The notes below the pieces were generated by a model, which was not told the origin of the DNA, searched no databases, and saw only the letters and a list, made by a program, of their open reading frames with translations. 64,000 bases of DNA from Ricinus communis (Eukaryota; Streptophyta; Magnoliopsida; Malpighiales; Euphorbiaceae), in NCBI RefSeq assembly GCF_019578655.1, contig NC_063264.1, positions 14,434,429 to 14,498,428 on the forward strand, written 5' to 3'. Shown here in pieces: positions 11,696 to 24,537 of the stretch (position 1 is its first letter; each line of letters starts with the position of its first letter). The position numbers and the translations under genes were made by a program.

Positions 11696-14600
11696 TAATA
11701 GTGCTAATAATTTAATATGAGAAAATGACCTTGTAAAAGTGGTATATTTATCAAAATAAGAAAATAACCCCGTAAAACGTGCATATTTATTAATCTTAGA
11801 AAACAACCCCGTAAAAGCAGTGTAATTGCGAGTCTAAGAGAATAGCCTAGTAGAAGGGGTACATTTTTTAATATGAAAGAACAACCGTGTAATACAGGGA
11901 TATTTATTAATATTAGAAAACAACCCTGTAATACGGGAATATTTATAAATCGGAGAAAATTAAACTATAATTTTAGTGTTTTTGTGAGTTGGAGAAAACA
12001 ATCCCTTAAATGGGTTAATTTCATAATATGAGAAAAGAACCCCGTAAAAGGCGTATATTTGTTGATATAAGAAAATAACCCCATAAAACGTGTATATTTA
12101 TGAATTTGACAAAATAACATAATAACAGTGCTAAAAATTTAATATGAGAAAACGACACTGTAAAAGTGGTATGTTTATCAATATAAGAAAATAACCCTGT
12201 AAAACATGTATATTTAAGAATCTGAGAAAACAACCCCATAAAAGTAGTGTAATTGCGAATCTGAGAAAACAACCTCGTAAAAGGGGTAAATTTTTTAATA
12301 TGAGAAAACAACCCCGTAAGAGGGGTATATTTATAAATATTAGAAAATAACCCCGTAATACGAGGATATTTATCAATCGGAGTAAATAACCCCGTAATTT
12401 TGGTATATTTGTGAGTATGAGAAAACAACCCCTTAAATGGATTAATTTTAGAATATGAGAAAAGATCCCGTAAAAAGGGTATATTTGTCAATATAAGAAA
12501 ATAACCTCGTAAACCGTTTATATTTATGAATTTGACAAAACAATCTCGTAATAGTGCTAATAATTTAATATGAGAAAATGACCCCATAAAAGTGGTATAT
12601 TTATCAATAGAAGAAGATAACCCTGTAATGCGTGTATATTTATGAATCTGAGAAAACAACCCCATAAAAGTAGTGTAATTGTTAGTTTGAGAAAACATGC
12701 TCGTAGAATGGTTAAATTTTTTAAAATAAGAAAATACCGTAATACGGGGATATTTATCAATCAGAGAATATAATCCCGTGAATTTATGTATATTTGTGAG
12801 TATAAGAAGACAACCTCTTAAATAGAGAAATTTTATAATATGAGAAAATAACCCCGTAAAAGGGGTATATTTGTCGATATAAAAATTAACCGGTAAAAGT
12901 GTGTATTTATGAATTTAACAAAACAACCCCATAATAGTGCTAACAATTTAATATGAGAAAATGACCCCATAAAAGTGGTAGATTTGTCAATATAAAAAAT
13001 AACTCAAAGAAACGTGTATATTTATGAATCCGAGAAAATAATCCCTGTAAAAGTAGTGTAATTGTGACTCTAAGAAAATTAGAAGGGGTAAATTTTTAAT
13101 ATGACAAAACAACCCCATAATAGTGCCAATAATTTAATATGAGAAAACGACCTCGTAAAATGGGTATATTTGTCAATATAAAAAATAACCTAGTAAAACG
13201 TGTATATTTATGAATTTGAGAAAATAATCCTGTAAAAGTATTGTAATTGCGACTCTAAGAAAACAGTCTCATAGAAGGGGTAAATTTTTTAATATGAGAA
13301 AACGACCCCGTAAAAGGGGTATATTTATCAAAATAAGAAATTAACCCCGTAAAACGTGCATATTTTTTAATCTGACAAAACAACCTTATAAAAGTAGCGT
13401 AATTGCGAGTCTGAGAAAAGAGTCTCGTAGAAGGGGTAAATTTTTTAATATGATAAAATAATTCAGTAAGGGGTGTATATTTATAAATATTAGGAAATAA
13501 TCCGGTAATACGGTGATATTTATCAATCGGAGAAAATAACCCCATAATTTGGGTATATTTGTGAGTAGCAGAAAACAACCCCGTAAAGGGATTAATTTCA
13601 GAATATGAGAAAACAACCCCGTAAAAGGGGTATACTTGTCGATATAAGAAAATAACTCTGTTAAACGTGTATATTTAAGAATCTGAGAAAACAACATAAT
13701 AATAGTGCTAATAATTTAATATGAAAAAAAGATCCCGTAAAAGTAGTATATTTATCTATATAAGAAAATAACCCTGTAAAACGTAAATATTTAAGAATCT
13801 GAGAAAACAACCCCGTAAAAGTAGTGTAATTGTGAGTCTCAGAAAACAGACTCATAGAACGGGTAAATTTCTTAGTATGAGAAAACAACCCTGTAATACG
13901 GAGATATTTATCAATTGGAGAATATAACCCTCTAATTTTGGTATATTTTTTAATATGAGAAAACAACCCCTTAAATGGATTAATTTTATAATATAAGAAA
14001 ACAACCACGTAAAAGGGGTATGTTTGTCGATCTAAGAAAATAATCCCGAAAAAGGTGTATATTTATGAATTTCAGAAAACAACCACATAATAGTGCTAAT
14101 ATTTTAATATGAGAAAACCACCTCGTAAAAGTGGTATATTTATCAATATAAAAAAATAACCCGGTAAAATGTGTATATTTATGAATTTGAGCAAACAACC
14201 CCGTAAAAGTAGTGTAATTGCGAATCCGAGAAAACAACCTCGTAGAAGGGGTAAATTTTTTAATATGAGAAAATAACCCTATAAGAGGGGAATATTTATA
14301 AATATTAGAAAACAATCCCATAAAACGTGTATTTTTTATGAATTTGACAAAACAACCCCATAATAGTGCTAATAATTTAATATGAGAAAGCAACCCCATA
14401 ATACGGGGATATTTATCAATCGTAGAAAATAATCCTGTAATTTTGGTATATTTGTGAGTGTGAGAAAACAAACCCTTAAATGAGTTAATTTTATAATATG
14501 AGAATACAACCCCGTAAAAGGGGTATAGTTGTCGATATAAGAAAATAACCCGTAAAATGTGTATATTTAAGAATCTGAGAAAACAACCCCGTAAAAGTAG

Positions 14601-17308
14601 TGTAATTCCGGTATGAGAAAACAAATACCAGAGAGTGGGTAAATTTCTAAATATGCCAAAACAACCATGTAAGAGGGGTATATTTATAAATATTAGGAAA
14701 TAACCCCGTAATTTTGGTATATTTATCAATTGGAGAAAATAACCCCGTAATTTTAGTATATTTGTGAGTATGAGAAAACAACCCCTTTAAATGGGTTAAT
14801 TTTAGAATATGAGAAAACAACCCAGTAAAAGGCATATATTTGTCGATATAAGAAAATAACCCCGTAAAATGTGTATATTTATGAATTTGACACAACAACC
14901 TAATAATAGTGCTAATAATTTAATATGACAAAACAACGCCGTAAAAGTGGTATATTTATCAATATAAGAAAGTAACCTAGTAGAACGTGTATATTTAAGA
15001 ATCTTAGAAACAACCCTGTAAAAGTAGTGTAATTGCAAGTCTCAAAACACAAATGTAGAATCAGGTAAATTTCTTAATACGGAAGACAACCCCGTAATAC
15101 AAGAATATTTATCAATCGGAGAAAATAACCCTGTAATTTTGGTATTTTTGTGAATTTGAGAAAACAACCCCTTAATTAGGTTAATGTTATAATATGAGAA
15201 AACAACCCGTTAAAAAGAGGTATATTTGTCGATATAAGAAAATAACCCCGTAAAACGTGTATATAAATGAATTTGACAAAAGGACCCCATAATATTACTA
15301 ATAATTTAACATGAGAAAACGACCCCGTAAAAGTGGTATATTTATCAATATAAAAAATTAATCCCATGGAATGTGTATATTTATGAATCTTAGAAAACAA
15401 CCCCGTAAAAGTAGTGTAATTGCTAGTTTGAGAAAATATGCTCATAGAATGGTTAAATTTTCTAATATGAGAAAATAACCCCGTAATACGAGGATATTTA
15501 TCAATTGGAGAAAATAATCCTGTAATTTATGTATATTTGTGAGCATAAGAAAACAACCTCTTAAATGGATTAATTTTATAATATGAGAAAATAACCCCGT
15601 AAAAGGGGTATATTTGTCGACATAAAAATTAACCGGTAAAACGTGTGTATTTATGAATTTGACAAAACAACCCCATAATAGTGCTAATAATTTAATATGA
15701 GAAAATGACCCCATAAAAATGGTAGATTTGTCAATATAAAAGAATAACCTAGTAAAACGTGTATATTTATGAATATGAGAAAATAATCCCGTAAAAGTAG
15801 TGTAATTGCGGCTCTAAGAAAACGGTCTCGTAGAAGGGGTAAATTTTTTAATATGAGAAAACAACCCCATAATAGTGCTAATAATTTAATATGAGAAAAC
15901 GACCCCGTAAAAAGGGTATATTTGTCAATATAAGAAATTAACCCCATAAAACATGCATATTTTTGAATCTGACAAAACAACCTTATAAAAGTAGTGTAAT
16001 TGCGAGTCTGAGAAAACAACCTCGTAGAAGGGGTAATTTTTTTAATATGAGAAAATAATCCCGTAAGGGGTGTATATTTATAAATATTAGGAAACAATCC
16101 CGTAATACGGTGATATTTATCAATCGGAGACCGTACTTTGGGTATATTTGTGAGTATCAGAAAACAACCCCTTAAAGGGATTAATTTTATAATATGAGAA
16201 AACAACCCCGTAAAAGGGGTATATTTGTCGATATAAGAAAATAACTCTGTTAAACGTGTATATTTAAGAATCTGAGAAAACAACCTAATAATAGTGCTAA
16301 TAATTTAATATGAAAAAAATGATCCCGTAAAAGTAGTATATTTATCAATATAAGAAAATAACCCTCAGAAACGTATACATTTAAGAATCCGAAAACAACC
16401 CCATAAAAGTAGTGTAATTGCGAGTCTCAGAAAATAGCCTCATAGAACGAGTAAATTTCTTAATATGAGAGAACAACCCCATAATAGTGCTAATAATTTA
16501 ATATGAGAAAACGACCCCGTAAAAGGGGTATATTTATCAATATAAGAAAATAACCCCGTAAAATGTGCATATTTATTAATCTAAGAAAACAACCCATAAA
16601 AGCGGTGTAATTGCAGTCTAAGAAAATAGCCTCGTAGAAGGGATACATTTTTAATATGAGAAAATAACCCTGAATACAGGAATATTTATAAATATTAGAA
16701 AACAGCCCTTTAATACGGGGATATTTATAAATCAGAGAAAATTAAACCATAATTTTGGTGTTTTTATGAGTTGGAGAAAACAACCCCTTAAATGGGTTAA
16801 TTGTATAATATGAGAAAACAACTTTGTAAAAGGCGATATTTGTTGATATAAGAAAATAACCCCGTAGAACGTGTATATTTATGATTTGATAAATATCCCC
16901 AGACATGTGGTTGTTTTCTTAATATGAGAAAACACCCTCGTAATGCGGGATATTTATCAATCGGAGAAGATAACTTTATAATTTTGTTGTTTTTGTGAGT
17001 TTGAGAAAACAACCCCTTAAATGGGTTAATTTTAGAATATGAGAAAACAACCCCGTAAAAGGCGTATATTTGTCGATGTAAGAAAATAATTCCGTAAAAC
17101 GTGTTTATTTATGAATTTGAGAAAACAACCCAATAATAGTGCTAATAATTTAATATGAGAAAACTATCCCATAAAAGTGGTATATTTATTAATATAAGAA
17201 AATAACCTTGTAAAACGTGTATATTTAAGAAATCCGAGAAACAAAAAGTAGTGTAATTGCGAGTCTCGGAAAATAGCCTCATAGAATGGGTAAATTTCTT
17301 AATATGAG

Positions 17309-17313
17309 AAAAC
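17309..17313. repeat. Left target-site duplication of LTR B
   Basis: AAAAC, part of the satellite core GAGAAAACAACC, immediately precedes TGTCACG. The right side reads AGAAC at 20238-20242, one mismatch. LTR D at 54860-54864 has the same left flank. Confidence 0.7.
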
Positions 17314-20237
17314 TGTCACGACCCGATCTGTTGGCCCGTGACCGGCACTAGGGAATGGGTAGGCTTAAGGCCACCAAATCCCGTAGTAAACCAAACAATT
17401 AACTAACTTAGTCAAATTAAAATCCAAACTCAATTCTAAGCACTTCTTCCATAATTAAACTTAACCTTCAAATTCTACATATTTAATTCGGTCTGCCAGC
17501 ATGATTAGGCAAGATCCTAATTTACATAAAATTACAACTGATAAGTCTAAAATTTTTTACAAGTCAAACATACCAAAATCAAATACATCAACTCGATGAT
17601 GAAGGAGTCGGACTGCTAGATAAGAACTGTGAAAAGACTAACAATCACCTGAAAAATAGTGAAATTGAAACTGTCAGTCTCAAGAGTGAGTTAAAATCAT
17701 ATATCCCAAAAAATGAATATAAACACTTCAATAAAATATTTGCTTAACTTAAAATAAAAATACATGTCATACTATGCTTCTACAAAATAAAATAAAATAA
17801 ATTTCTATTTTATACCACAGGACATAGTACCTTAGCAGAATCCTAATCCCAACACTAACATCTCGACTCTCTCATTCTAACAGAATTGTCGCCCAGAGAG
17901 CGAAGCTCGACCAGGGTCCTTAAATCTAGTTCAATCACTTAATTATTACTAACACTATTAGCCTTTCGGCTCTCCTACTCCAATAAGACTGGTGCCCAGA
18001 GAGTGAAGCTCGACCAGGTCCTTAAATCCAAATTCGATCATTTAAGTTTCCAAATAAGCCGGCCCCAGAGAGTAATGCTCGACCAGGACCTTTACTCCCA
18101 AGAACACACTCTACTCAAATTACGGAGCAAAGCTCGACCGTGGCAAGTCCCAAAGTTATCTTTTTTAATTTACCCTTTTACCCTTTTGTTATCAATCTCG
18201 GATTAATATTGGTGCGACACGGTCCCGATGCAACCCATTAGGTGGCATGTTCTACCGTCCCATCCCGAGTCAACTCACAATCAATAAAATCATAATGCGA
18301 AATGAAACTTATATAAATAGCGATTAAATAAATGATTAAAATATTAAATCATGTAATCAAAATTATTTTGTAAAATCTCAGCATGACACATGTAAACAAA
18401 CATATGACTTTAACTCACAGTTTCTGACGAACTCCTAGCTCGCTCTAATGCCTCGGGTGGAGCAAGCCGAATCGATGGATTATCTAATCACGAAAAACAA
18501 CTTAATCAATAACATTAAAATATTTGACAATTAATCCTAGGTCTAGACTCGTAGGACTGACTATCTAAGAATCTCGACTCGGAAGAATTATTCCAAAAAT
18601 CCGGCAGAACCTCCCCTAAATTACAAACATTTACCCTCGGTATAACGGGTCCAGGACTGCCAGAAACACTTCAAATGTACAAATGATTAATTAATGTGAA
18701 TCGGTCACCATAATTGTATTAATTTTCCCGACACCGCAACACAACACAATCACGACTATTGGCAGACAGTCTGACAATTTATTTTAACTAACAATATTTC
18801 TAAGGCTCAACACATTTCAATAAATACATAAATTTTACTAATAAATTCTAAAATCAATGGGCCAGAGAATTACCGAGACGCTTGATCGCTCGATCGACTC
18901 GCGTCCAGCCGCTAGAGTCCGATTGACGATCCGAACGCACCAACGGACTCGAAACGATGCGCTGATGACGATCCCAGCTTTTGATCTTCCGATCTGACTC
19001 CCGATCATCTGGAGATATTTACGGACAATCTCGACCGTCAATTTTTGAACGAAGTCCGATTGCCACGAAACCGGTGCCATTGGAAAGTTTGAGCTAAGGA
19101 GAGTCTGGATATGGCCTCCGATCGGCCAACCCTCGCTGGACCTCACCGGAAGCCAAAATCAGCGGCTGCTCCTACTCTTTTCACCTTACCAGATCTTGCA
19201 ATTCCCAGGCAGACTGGCGGTGGCGATGGTCGAAAAAGAAAGCCTTGGAGTTGCCGATCAATTTGAGCCCAAGAACGCCGCCATTGGACGCTTCGAACGA
19301 CGCAGAAAGTCACCGCTTTCCCTCGATTCTCACCACTTGCCGCCTCTCCTGGCTGGGAGCTTATATTTTGATGCCACCGCCTCGCCATCACATCTCCAAC
19401 TGGTTTCACAGACCTTCAAGCTCGCCACCACCAGCCATGCACGCAGCCCCTTCTTCTTTCTTCTTCCTCCTCTCCTTCTTCTTCTTCTTCTTCTTCTTCT
19501 TCTTCTTCTTTCTTTTCTTTCCTTTTCCTTGAACTTTTCTTTCTTACCATTTAGTCCCTCAACTTTTTAATTAATAACAATTTCATCCTGCAAAATTTTC
19601 GATTAACCCTTAAACTTTTTTTTAGCTTTTCAATTAAGCCCCTAACTATTTAATTTGGGCCAAATTATAATTATTAAAAATATATAATCACTTATTTACC
19701 CTTACTTTTAGATGTAAAATTACCAAAAAGCCCTTGCCGAAATATTTAATTATAAAAATATCAAACATACAAATTTTCATTAAAACCCCATATTAATAAA
19801 ATTATATTTTTAATCCTTATTCCAAAATAAATTTCTAATTTAATCCTAACACAATTAATTTTATTAATCAATTGCTAAATATTTTTCAATTAAAATTTAA
19901 CACCATTAGCTAATTAAAATATCCTTTTCCCAAATAATTCTTTTATAACATATCCTTTACTAATTATTTCATAACTTTCAATATAGAAATTAATTTATAT
20001 ATTCATATTGGAAATAAATTGAATGACCGAAAATATAATCCATTTTCAAAGAATTTACTTAACTAATTTCTTAAAAATCAAACTAATTGGATATAGAAAA
20101 CAACTCCCTTATTTGTCTAGCATTAAAATTCGAATTCCATTTAAATCATTCCAATTAAACCAAATAAAAATAAAAACTCATTTATTAATTATTATTATTA
20201 ATATTATCATTATTAATAGAAAATTTCAGGTATTACA
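17314..20237 (-). mobile_element. Solo LTR, minus orientation (copy B)
   Basis: 2924 bp running from TGTCACGACCCG to CAGGTATTACA on the plus strand, the reverse complement of the copy A arrangement. It is embedded in the satellite core and has no associated gag or pol. It includes the hairpin minisatellite (about 17885-18150), the GC-rich block (about 18850-19450) and a TTC microsatellite. It occupies the same satellite position as LTR D (54865-57695), with flanks matching on both sides, so both descend from one insertion. Against D it lacks about 23 bp near 17550, between two CTAAAATTT repeats, and it keeps one extra minisatellite unit. Confidence 0.8.
19475..19511. repeat. TTC microsatellite in LTR B
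   Basis: A pure run of TTC triplets inside a longer pyrimidine tract. It corresponds to the GAA-rich stretch in LTR A (about 3727-3775) and to the TTC run in LTR D (56920-56949). Serine-, leucine- or phenylalanine-rich frames across it are low-complexity artefacts. Confidence 0.9.
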
Positions 20238-21314
20238 AGAACAACCCCGTAATATGGGAATATTTATCAATCGGAGAAAATAGATTAATTTTATAATATG
20301 AGAAAATAACCCGTAAAAGGGGTATATTTATCGATATAAAAAAATAACCCCGTAAAAGGTGTATATTTATGAATTTCAAAACAACCCCATAATAGTGCTA
20401 ATAATTTAATATGATAAAATTACCCCATAAAAGTGGTATATTTATCAATATAAAAAATAACCTCATAAAACGTGCATATTTATAATCCGACAAATAACCC
20501 TGTAAAAGTAATCGTAGTTGCAAGTCCGAGAAAACAAATTTCAGAGAATGGGTAAATTTCTTAATATAAGAAAACAACCCCATAATACGGGATATCTATC
20601 AATCGGAGAAAATAACTCCGTAATTTTGGTATATTTTTAGTATGAGAAAACAAACCCTTAAATGGGTTAATTTTATAATAAGAGAAAACAAACCCGCAAA
20701 ATGGGTATATTTGTCGATATAAGAAAATAACTCAGAAACATGTATAATATGAATTTGAGTAAACAACCCCATAATAGTGCTAATTATTTAATATGAGAAA
20801 ATGACCTCGTAAAAGGGATATATTTGTCAATATAAGAAAATAACCCTCAGAAATGTGCATATTTATGAATCTAAGAAAATAACTCCGTAAAGTACTATAA
20901 TTGCGAGTCTAAGAAAACAGCCTCGTAGAACGGGTAAATATCATAATATAAGAAAACAATCCCATAATACGGGATATCCTCAATCGGAGAAAATATCAAT
21001 GTAATTTTGGTATATTTGCAGTATGAGAAAACAACCCCTTAAATTGGTTAATTTTATAGTAAGAGAAAACAACCACACGAAAGGGGTAATATTTGTCGAT
21101 ATAAGAAAATAACCTCAGAAACGTGTATAATATGAATTTGAGTAAACAACCCCATTATAATCGCAAATAATTTAATATGAGAAAACAACCCCGTAAAAGG
21201 GGTATATCTCATTGATATAAGAAAATAAGCCCGTAATTTTGGTATATTTGTGAGTATGAGAAAACAACCCTTTAAATGAATTAATTTTGGTATATTTGTG
21301 AATATGAGAAACCA
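20238..21314 (+). repeat. 39-bp satellite array, block 3
   Basis: This resumes the array after LTR B and is colinear with 57696 to about 58760. Many monomers carry disrupted cores (CTCAGAAACATG, TCCGAC, TTCAGAGAATGG) where the paralogue has intact CCCCGTAA or TCTGAG. The array stops abruptly at about 21314 in a monomer reading GAGAAACCAAC, where retroelement sequence begins. Confidence 0.88.
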
Positions 21315-22942
21315 ACACGGCCCCGCTCGGCCTTCCTCATGCTCGTGACTTAGCTTGTTTCGTAGCTTTGACGTCCAATTATGCTCTAATTCTTCCCTTT
21401 ATCATCATTTGACTTCTTTTGGACGTAATGCACACAAATGACGCATAGGGTGAGTGTTGGGACCAATTCACATCCAAATGTCCATAAAATCAATATTAAA
21501 ACCCCATTTAGATGTGTGTATTTTACGACATCAAGATTTCGCATGGGATGTACAAATGAAGAAAGCAAAATCAATAGTATCTAGGTAGATGACACGTATG
21601 ATAAATAAAGTAAATGCACGCAAAAAATAAAAAGAAGATCTAGGGGGTCGCTCTGATTATCCGCCGAGGTCGATGGAGTGGAAATTCGGTGGGTCCTCGG
21701 CAAGAAGTCGAAAATGAAAAATAAATAAATAATAGAAATTGAAAATAAAAATTAAATATAATATGAAAACTAAAACTAATAAAATGTTTCAAAACTAATA
21801 AAATAAAATAAAATTTTGAGGTGCCTCCCAAAGCACTTCTTTTTTATGTGATGAGTCTTTTTAGTTGGACTCATGGTGAAAAGCAAATGGGTTTGATCGA
21901 CGACCATCCATCCTTCTTCCAAGCAAATGGCTTTAAGTATCCGCTTAGAGGGATAATTGTCAATTTCCTCCTCTCATTCAATGGCAAGTTGCGCCAATAT
22001 GATAAGTAAAACTTGCTCCTCATATAGTTGCAACGTAGTCATGATGTTTCAGGGCTCTTCCAATTTGAAAGTCAAGTTTCACCAATTGGAAGGATCAACG
22101 GTTGGGCAATTTTTTCAAGAACGTCAATGGTTTTCTTCACTCCTTGGCTAGGTTCACTTTTTAGAAGAAACTCAAGCTGCTCCAAGACTTCTTCATTGGA
22201 TAACTCATGCTAATCTTCCATCATCGAAGGGACTTGTGGAAAATCCACTAAAAATTCCTATAACTGCAACTCAAAGATCATCAATCAGACATACCTATTG
22301 GAACTCTTTCAAAGGAATCGTGTTTGCTTCTTCCTTTCTAGTTCTATCTCCATGTTCAAGGAGTCGTCCCTTGATTCAAGAGTTTGATGGAGTTCCCACT
22401 TGTTCCGTGATCTAAGTAACTTAAAGATTAAGCATACTTGATGCTCTATGTTCTCAATCGAGGCTTGTTGACTTTCAAGCACGCCTCATACTTATTGAAT
22501 CTATCCTCAAGATTGTAAAGAACCTCATCATCAGCTCCTCTAAAGCTAACTCTTCATCTTGAGTTAAAGGTGCAAGACTAGGCTGCTGATGTAGTTACTG
22601 AAATCCTAGTGGTTCTTGACCATCTAAGCTCCATCCAAAGGGTGAATGAGTGCTCCATTCTTAATTATAGATGCTTTAATACGAGTTATTTAGCCAGCTT
22701 CCCATATAATTCACCCTGTAAAACGATTCCACTCGAGCTTCTAGGGCTGCAAGGGTATCCCAAATTTGAGTACTCTCTTTTTTCCTGATCCAATTCTCCA
22801 ACGCAACATACAAAGAGTTTGAATTCAACATTGAACCTCCTTATCATTCAATACCTGAATCATAAACTTAAACTAAATAAATATGTACAAAAAATAAAAA
22901 TGGCTAAAGTAACAAATAGGGAATTTCACTCTAGTTTTCAAT
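21315..22942 (-). mobile_element. Internal remnant of an Athila/Tat-like Ty3/gypsy element
   Basis: This lies downstream, on the minus strand, of the Asp-tRNA primer-binding site at 22943-22963. It contains broken gag-like coding (22079-22530). Near 21820-21848 is GAGGTGCCTCCCAAAGCAC, which resembles the GGTTGCCTCCCAAGAAGCG motif common downstream of pol in plant Athila/Tat elements. Because gag-like sequence passes into this post-pol motif without RT or integrase between, most of pol is probably deleted. An AT-rich stretch (21700-21810) and a segment at 21315-21650 that I cannot assign complete the block. No 3' LTR is evident on the left. Confidence 0.55.
22079..22530 (-). pseudogene. Degraded gag-like coding remnant
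   Basis: Translated on the minus strand, two short stretches are legible. One, from about 22500 down to 22378, includes ESQQASIENIEHQV, resembling the conserved gag segment of Athila/Tat polyproteins (SxxASIRNLExQVGQ in general form). The other, from about 22210 down to 22079, reads LSNEEVLEQLEFLLKSEP and continues through a helical, charged segment like the region between gag and protease. Stops and frame changes separate them and no initiator can be chosen. If the reading is right, the original protein was the capsid precursor of the element whose primer site is at 22943. I recognised the similarity by eye, so the family assignment is moderate to weak. Confidence 0.45.
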
Positions 22943-22963
22943 CACTCCCTAGCAACGGCGCCA
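22943..22963 (-). promoter_or_regulatory. Primer-binding site, Asp-tRNA type
   Basis: On the minus strand this reads TGGCGCCGTTGCTAGGGA and continues, the primer-binding sequence typical of Athila/Tat elements, where the 3' end of tRNA-Asp primes minus-strand DNA synthesis. The spacer AGTTTT separates it from an LTR ending CTACCA at 22970. This fixes the orientation: LTR to the right, internal region to the left. Confidence 0.78.
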
Positions 22964-22969
22964 AAAACT

Positions 22970-24520
22970 TGGTAGGCTATTTGTGTAGCTAAAATCTAAG
23001 GCAGTGAACCTATCGATGTAGTCAAGCACTAACGGCGAGTATCAAGGTCATATTCTCGAGAAAGTGAAAACCTAGAGTTACTACTTTGTTCTTTGTTATC
23101 TAACCTAAAATATATGATGGATGAATTCTAAATTTGCTAATAACTAGAAACTGAGTTCTAAATGAGATGCGAGAATGAATAAATGAATGAAACAATCAAG
23201 ACAAGAAATGCAAACCCAAAAGGAACCTAAACTAGTTGGCAATCAAACAAAGATAACAGATTGATGAATCCAATTATACTACACGTGGATAAATTCTTAA
23301 CTGAATTCGGTCTCCCCCTTGAGATAACCGAATTCCTAAACCTAAGAACCTAAAGTTGGAATCTCTTCCTAACGATCGATTATTAAGTTAGCATTAAGCT
23401 TTAATCCACCTCTATTAAGCTTTGTTAATTCTTAATCCCGGCTAGCCAATTACCCTTATCTCAAGTGATCATTAACCGGTTCTTGCTATTCAAAAATCCA
23501 ATTACTTAATGAATTTCACAATTACATAAAGCAATCTAAGGAACAAAATTCACAACGTCTCATAAATAATGCGATATCTTATTAATACTGAAAGCAAGAA
23601 GAATACAAAAAAGAACTCAAACAATCTAACAATTTAGTACTAAGCCAACATAGTAAGGAAATCCCAATAGGTTTAATCGATCTAGCTACATATGTTCATG
23701 TCTAAAATAATTAGGAATTCAATAACAATGAAAGAATAAAGAAAATGAAATAGATACACCCTTTTCCTTCGAATTGACGAATACCAAAATCCCCAAATCC
23801 GATTGATGAACCCTAAATTGCCTCTTGAATGCCTCCAAATCTCCTCTTGATCTTCAATTGGATGTTAAAACCAATGTAATCCTTCCTTCAATAGATGAAA
23901 TAGTCTTCTAAAGTCGAGTATTGAAGTCTAGGAAAAGACGGCTTATGCATGTATATATGAAATCAAGTTAGAAAATCGAACCACCTCCAAACAAACTCAA
24001 TTTTGCCTATATAAATGTTTTAGCATAGCTATGCCCAAAGCTCAGGCATCGGTCAAGACGATTTTGCCAAGCCTCAGTGGTTGGTCAAGACAGCCAAGCT
24101 CACGGCCGGGTAAGATGGGTGCTCAAGCTTGTGCTAGACCTCCGAGTCCCGAAAAATCAGCCTCTTCTCCCCGACCGTACCCTCGTTAGTGCGAGCCACC
24201 ACAAGCCATGATGGAGGCCATGGTGGCCTCGAAACCATACTAAAAGGTCACTTTGAGGGTCGAATGTCAACGGTTTTAGCACGGCCGCAGTCCCAGCCGT
24301 CGAACCTTGAAATGCTAGCCTTTGCTCAATTTTGATGGATTCGGTCCGTTTTGCATGTATCTCCCTCAAGTACTAATGATGTCCATATATGATCACCAAA
24401 CATGAAAGGAACCAAAACACAGTGATTCCGGCATAAAACAAGATAACTATACAAAAATGGAAGTAATTGAGCATATAAACATGTGTAAAATAATGCATAT
24501 CAAGAATCTTATTTAAAGAG
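22970..24520 (-). mobile_element. 5' LTR of the Athila/Tat-like element (right end approximate)
   Basis: The minus-strand sequence ending ...AAATAGCCTACCA directly precedes the primer-binding site, so it is the 3' terminus of the 5' LTR. The interior contains the AT-rich stretch at 23100-23700 and a more GC-rich part at 24040-24330. The far (TG) end cannot be placed; the limit given is where a second LTR/primer junction begins. No coding sequence is supported in this 1.5 kb. Confidence 0.5.
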
Positions 24521-24524
24521 CCTT

Positions 24525-24537
24525 GCTCGATACCAAA
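24525..24537 (-). promoter_or_regulatory. Primer-binding site, initiator-Met tRNA type
   Basis: On the minus strand this reads TTTGGTATCGAGC, close to the standard TGGTATCAGAGC complementary to tRNA-iMet, but missing one A. It abuts a sequence ending GGTTCTCATCA on the minus strand, as an LTR 3' end should. The same single-base loss occurs in the site at 36669-36683. Confidence 0.6.

Larger units (their letters stand above)
6068..17313 (+). repeat. 39-bp satellite array, block 2
   Basis: This is an unbroken 11.2-kb array of the same 39-bp family in plus orientation, continuing block 1 across the LTR A insertion. The AGTGCTAATAATTTAATATG variant recurs about every 387 bp in the best-preserved part (near 7523, 7910, 8294 and 8681), which gives the higher-order period. 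A local 734-bp duplication occupies 10228-11695. From about 14600, and more clearly from 16350 to the end, several monomers show disrupted cores (for example CTCAGAAAC in place of CTGTAAAAC) that the paralogous array at 52-55 kb lacks. The longest open frame, 6731-7711 on the minus strand, is a pure repeat of 13-residue units and is not treated as a gene. Confidence 0.93.

Noticed and set aside
191..16283. Dozens of minus-strand open frames of 60-326 codons rich in LFS, IDKYT and LLRGCFL patterns
   Set aside because: They are translations of the 39-bp satellite in its stop-poor frames. They have no conserved start, overlap each other in several frames and are interrupted wherever a 38-bp monomer occurs.
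19196..19570. Frames with long leucine or phenylalanine runs (also 56682-57036)
   Set aside because: They run through the TTC microsatellite of the LTR and are low-complexity translations.
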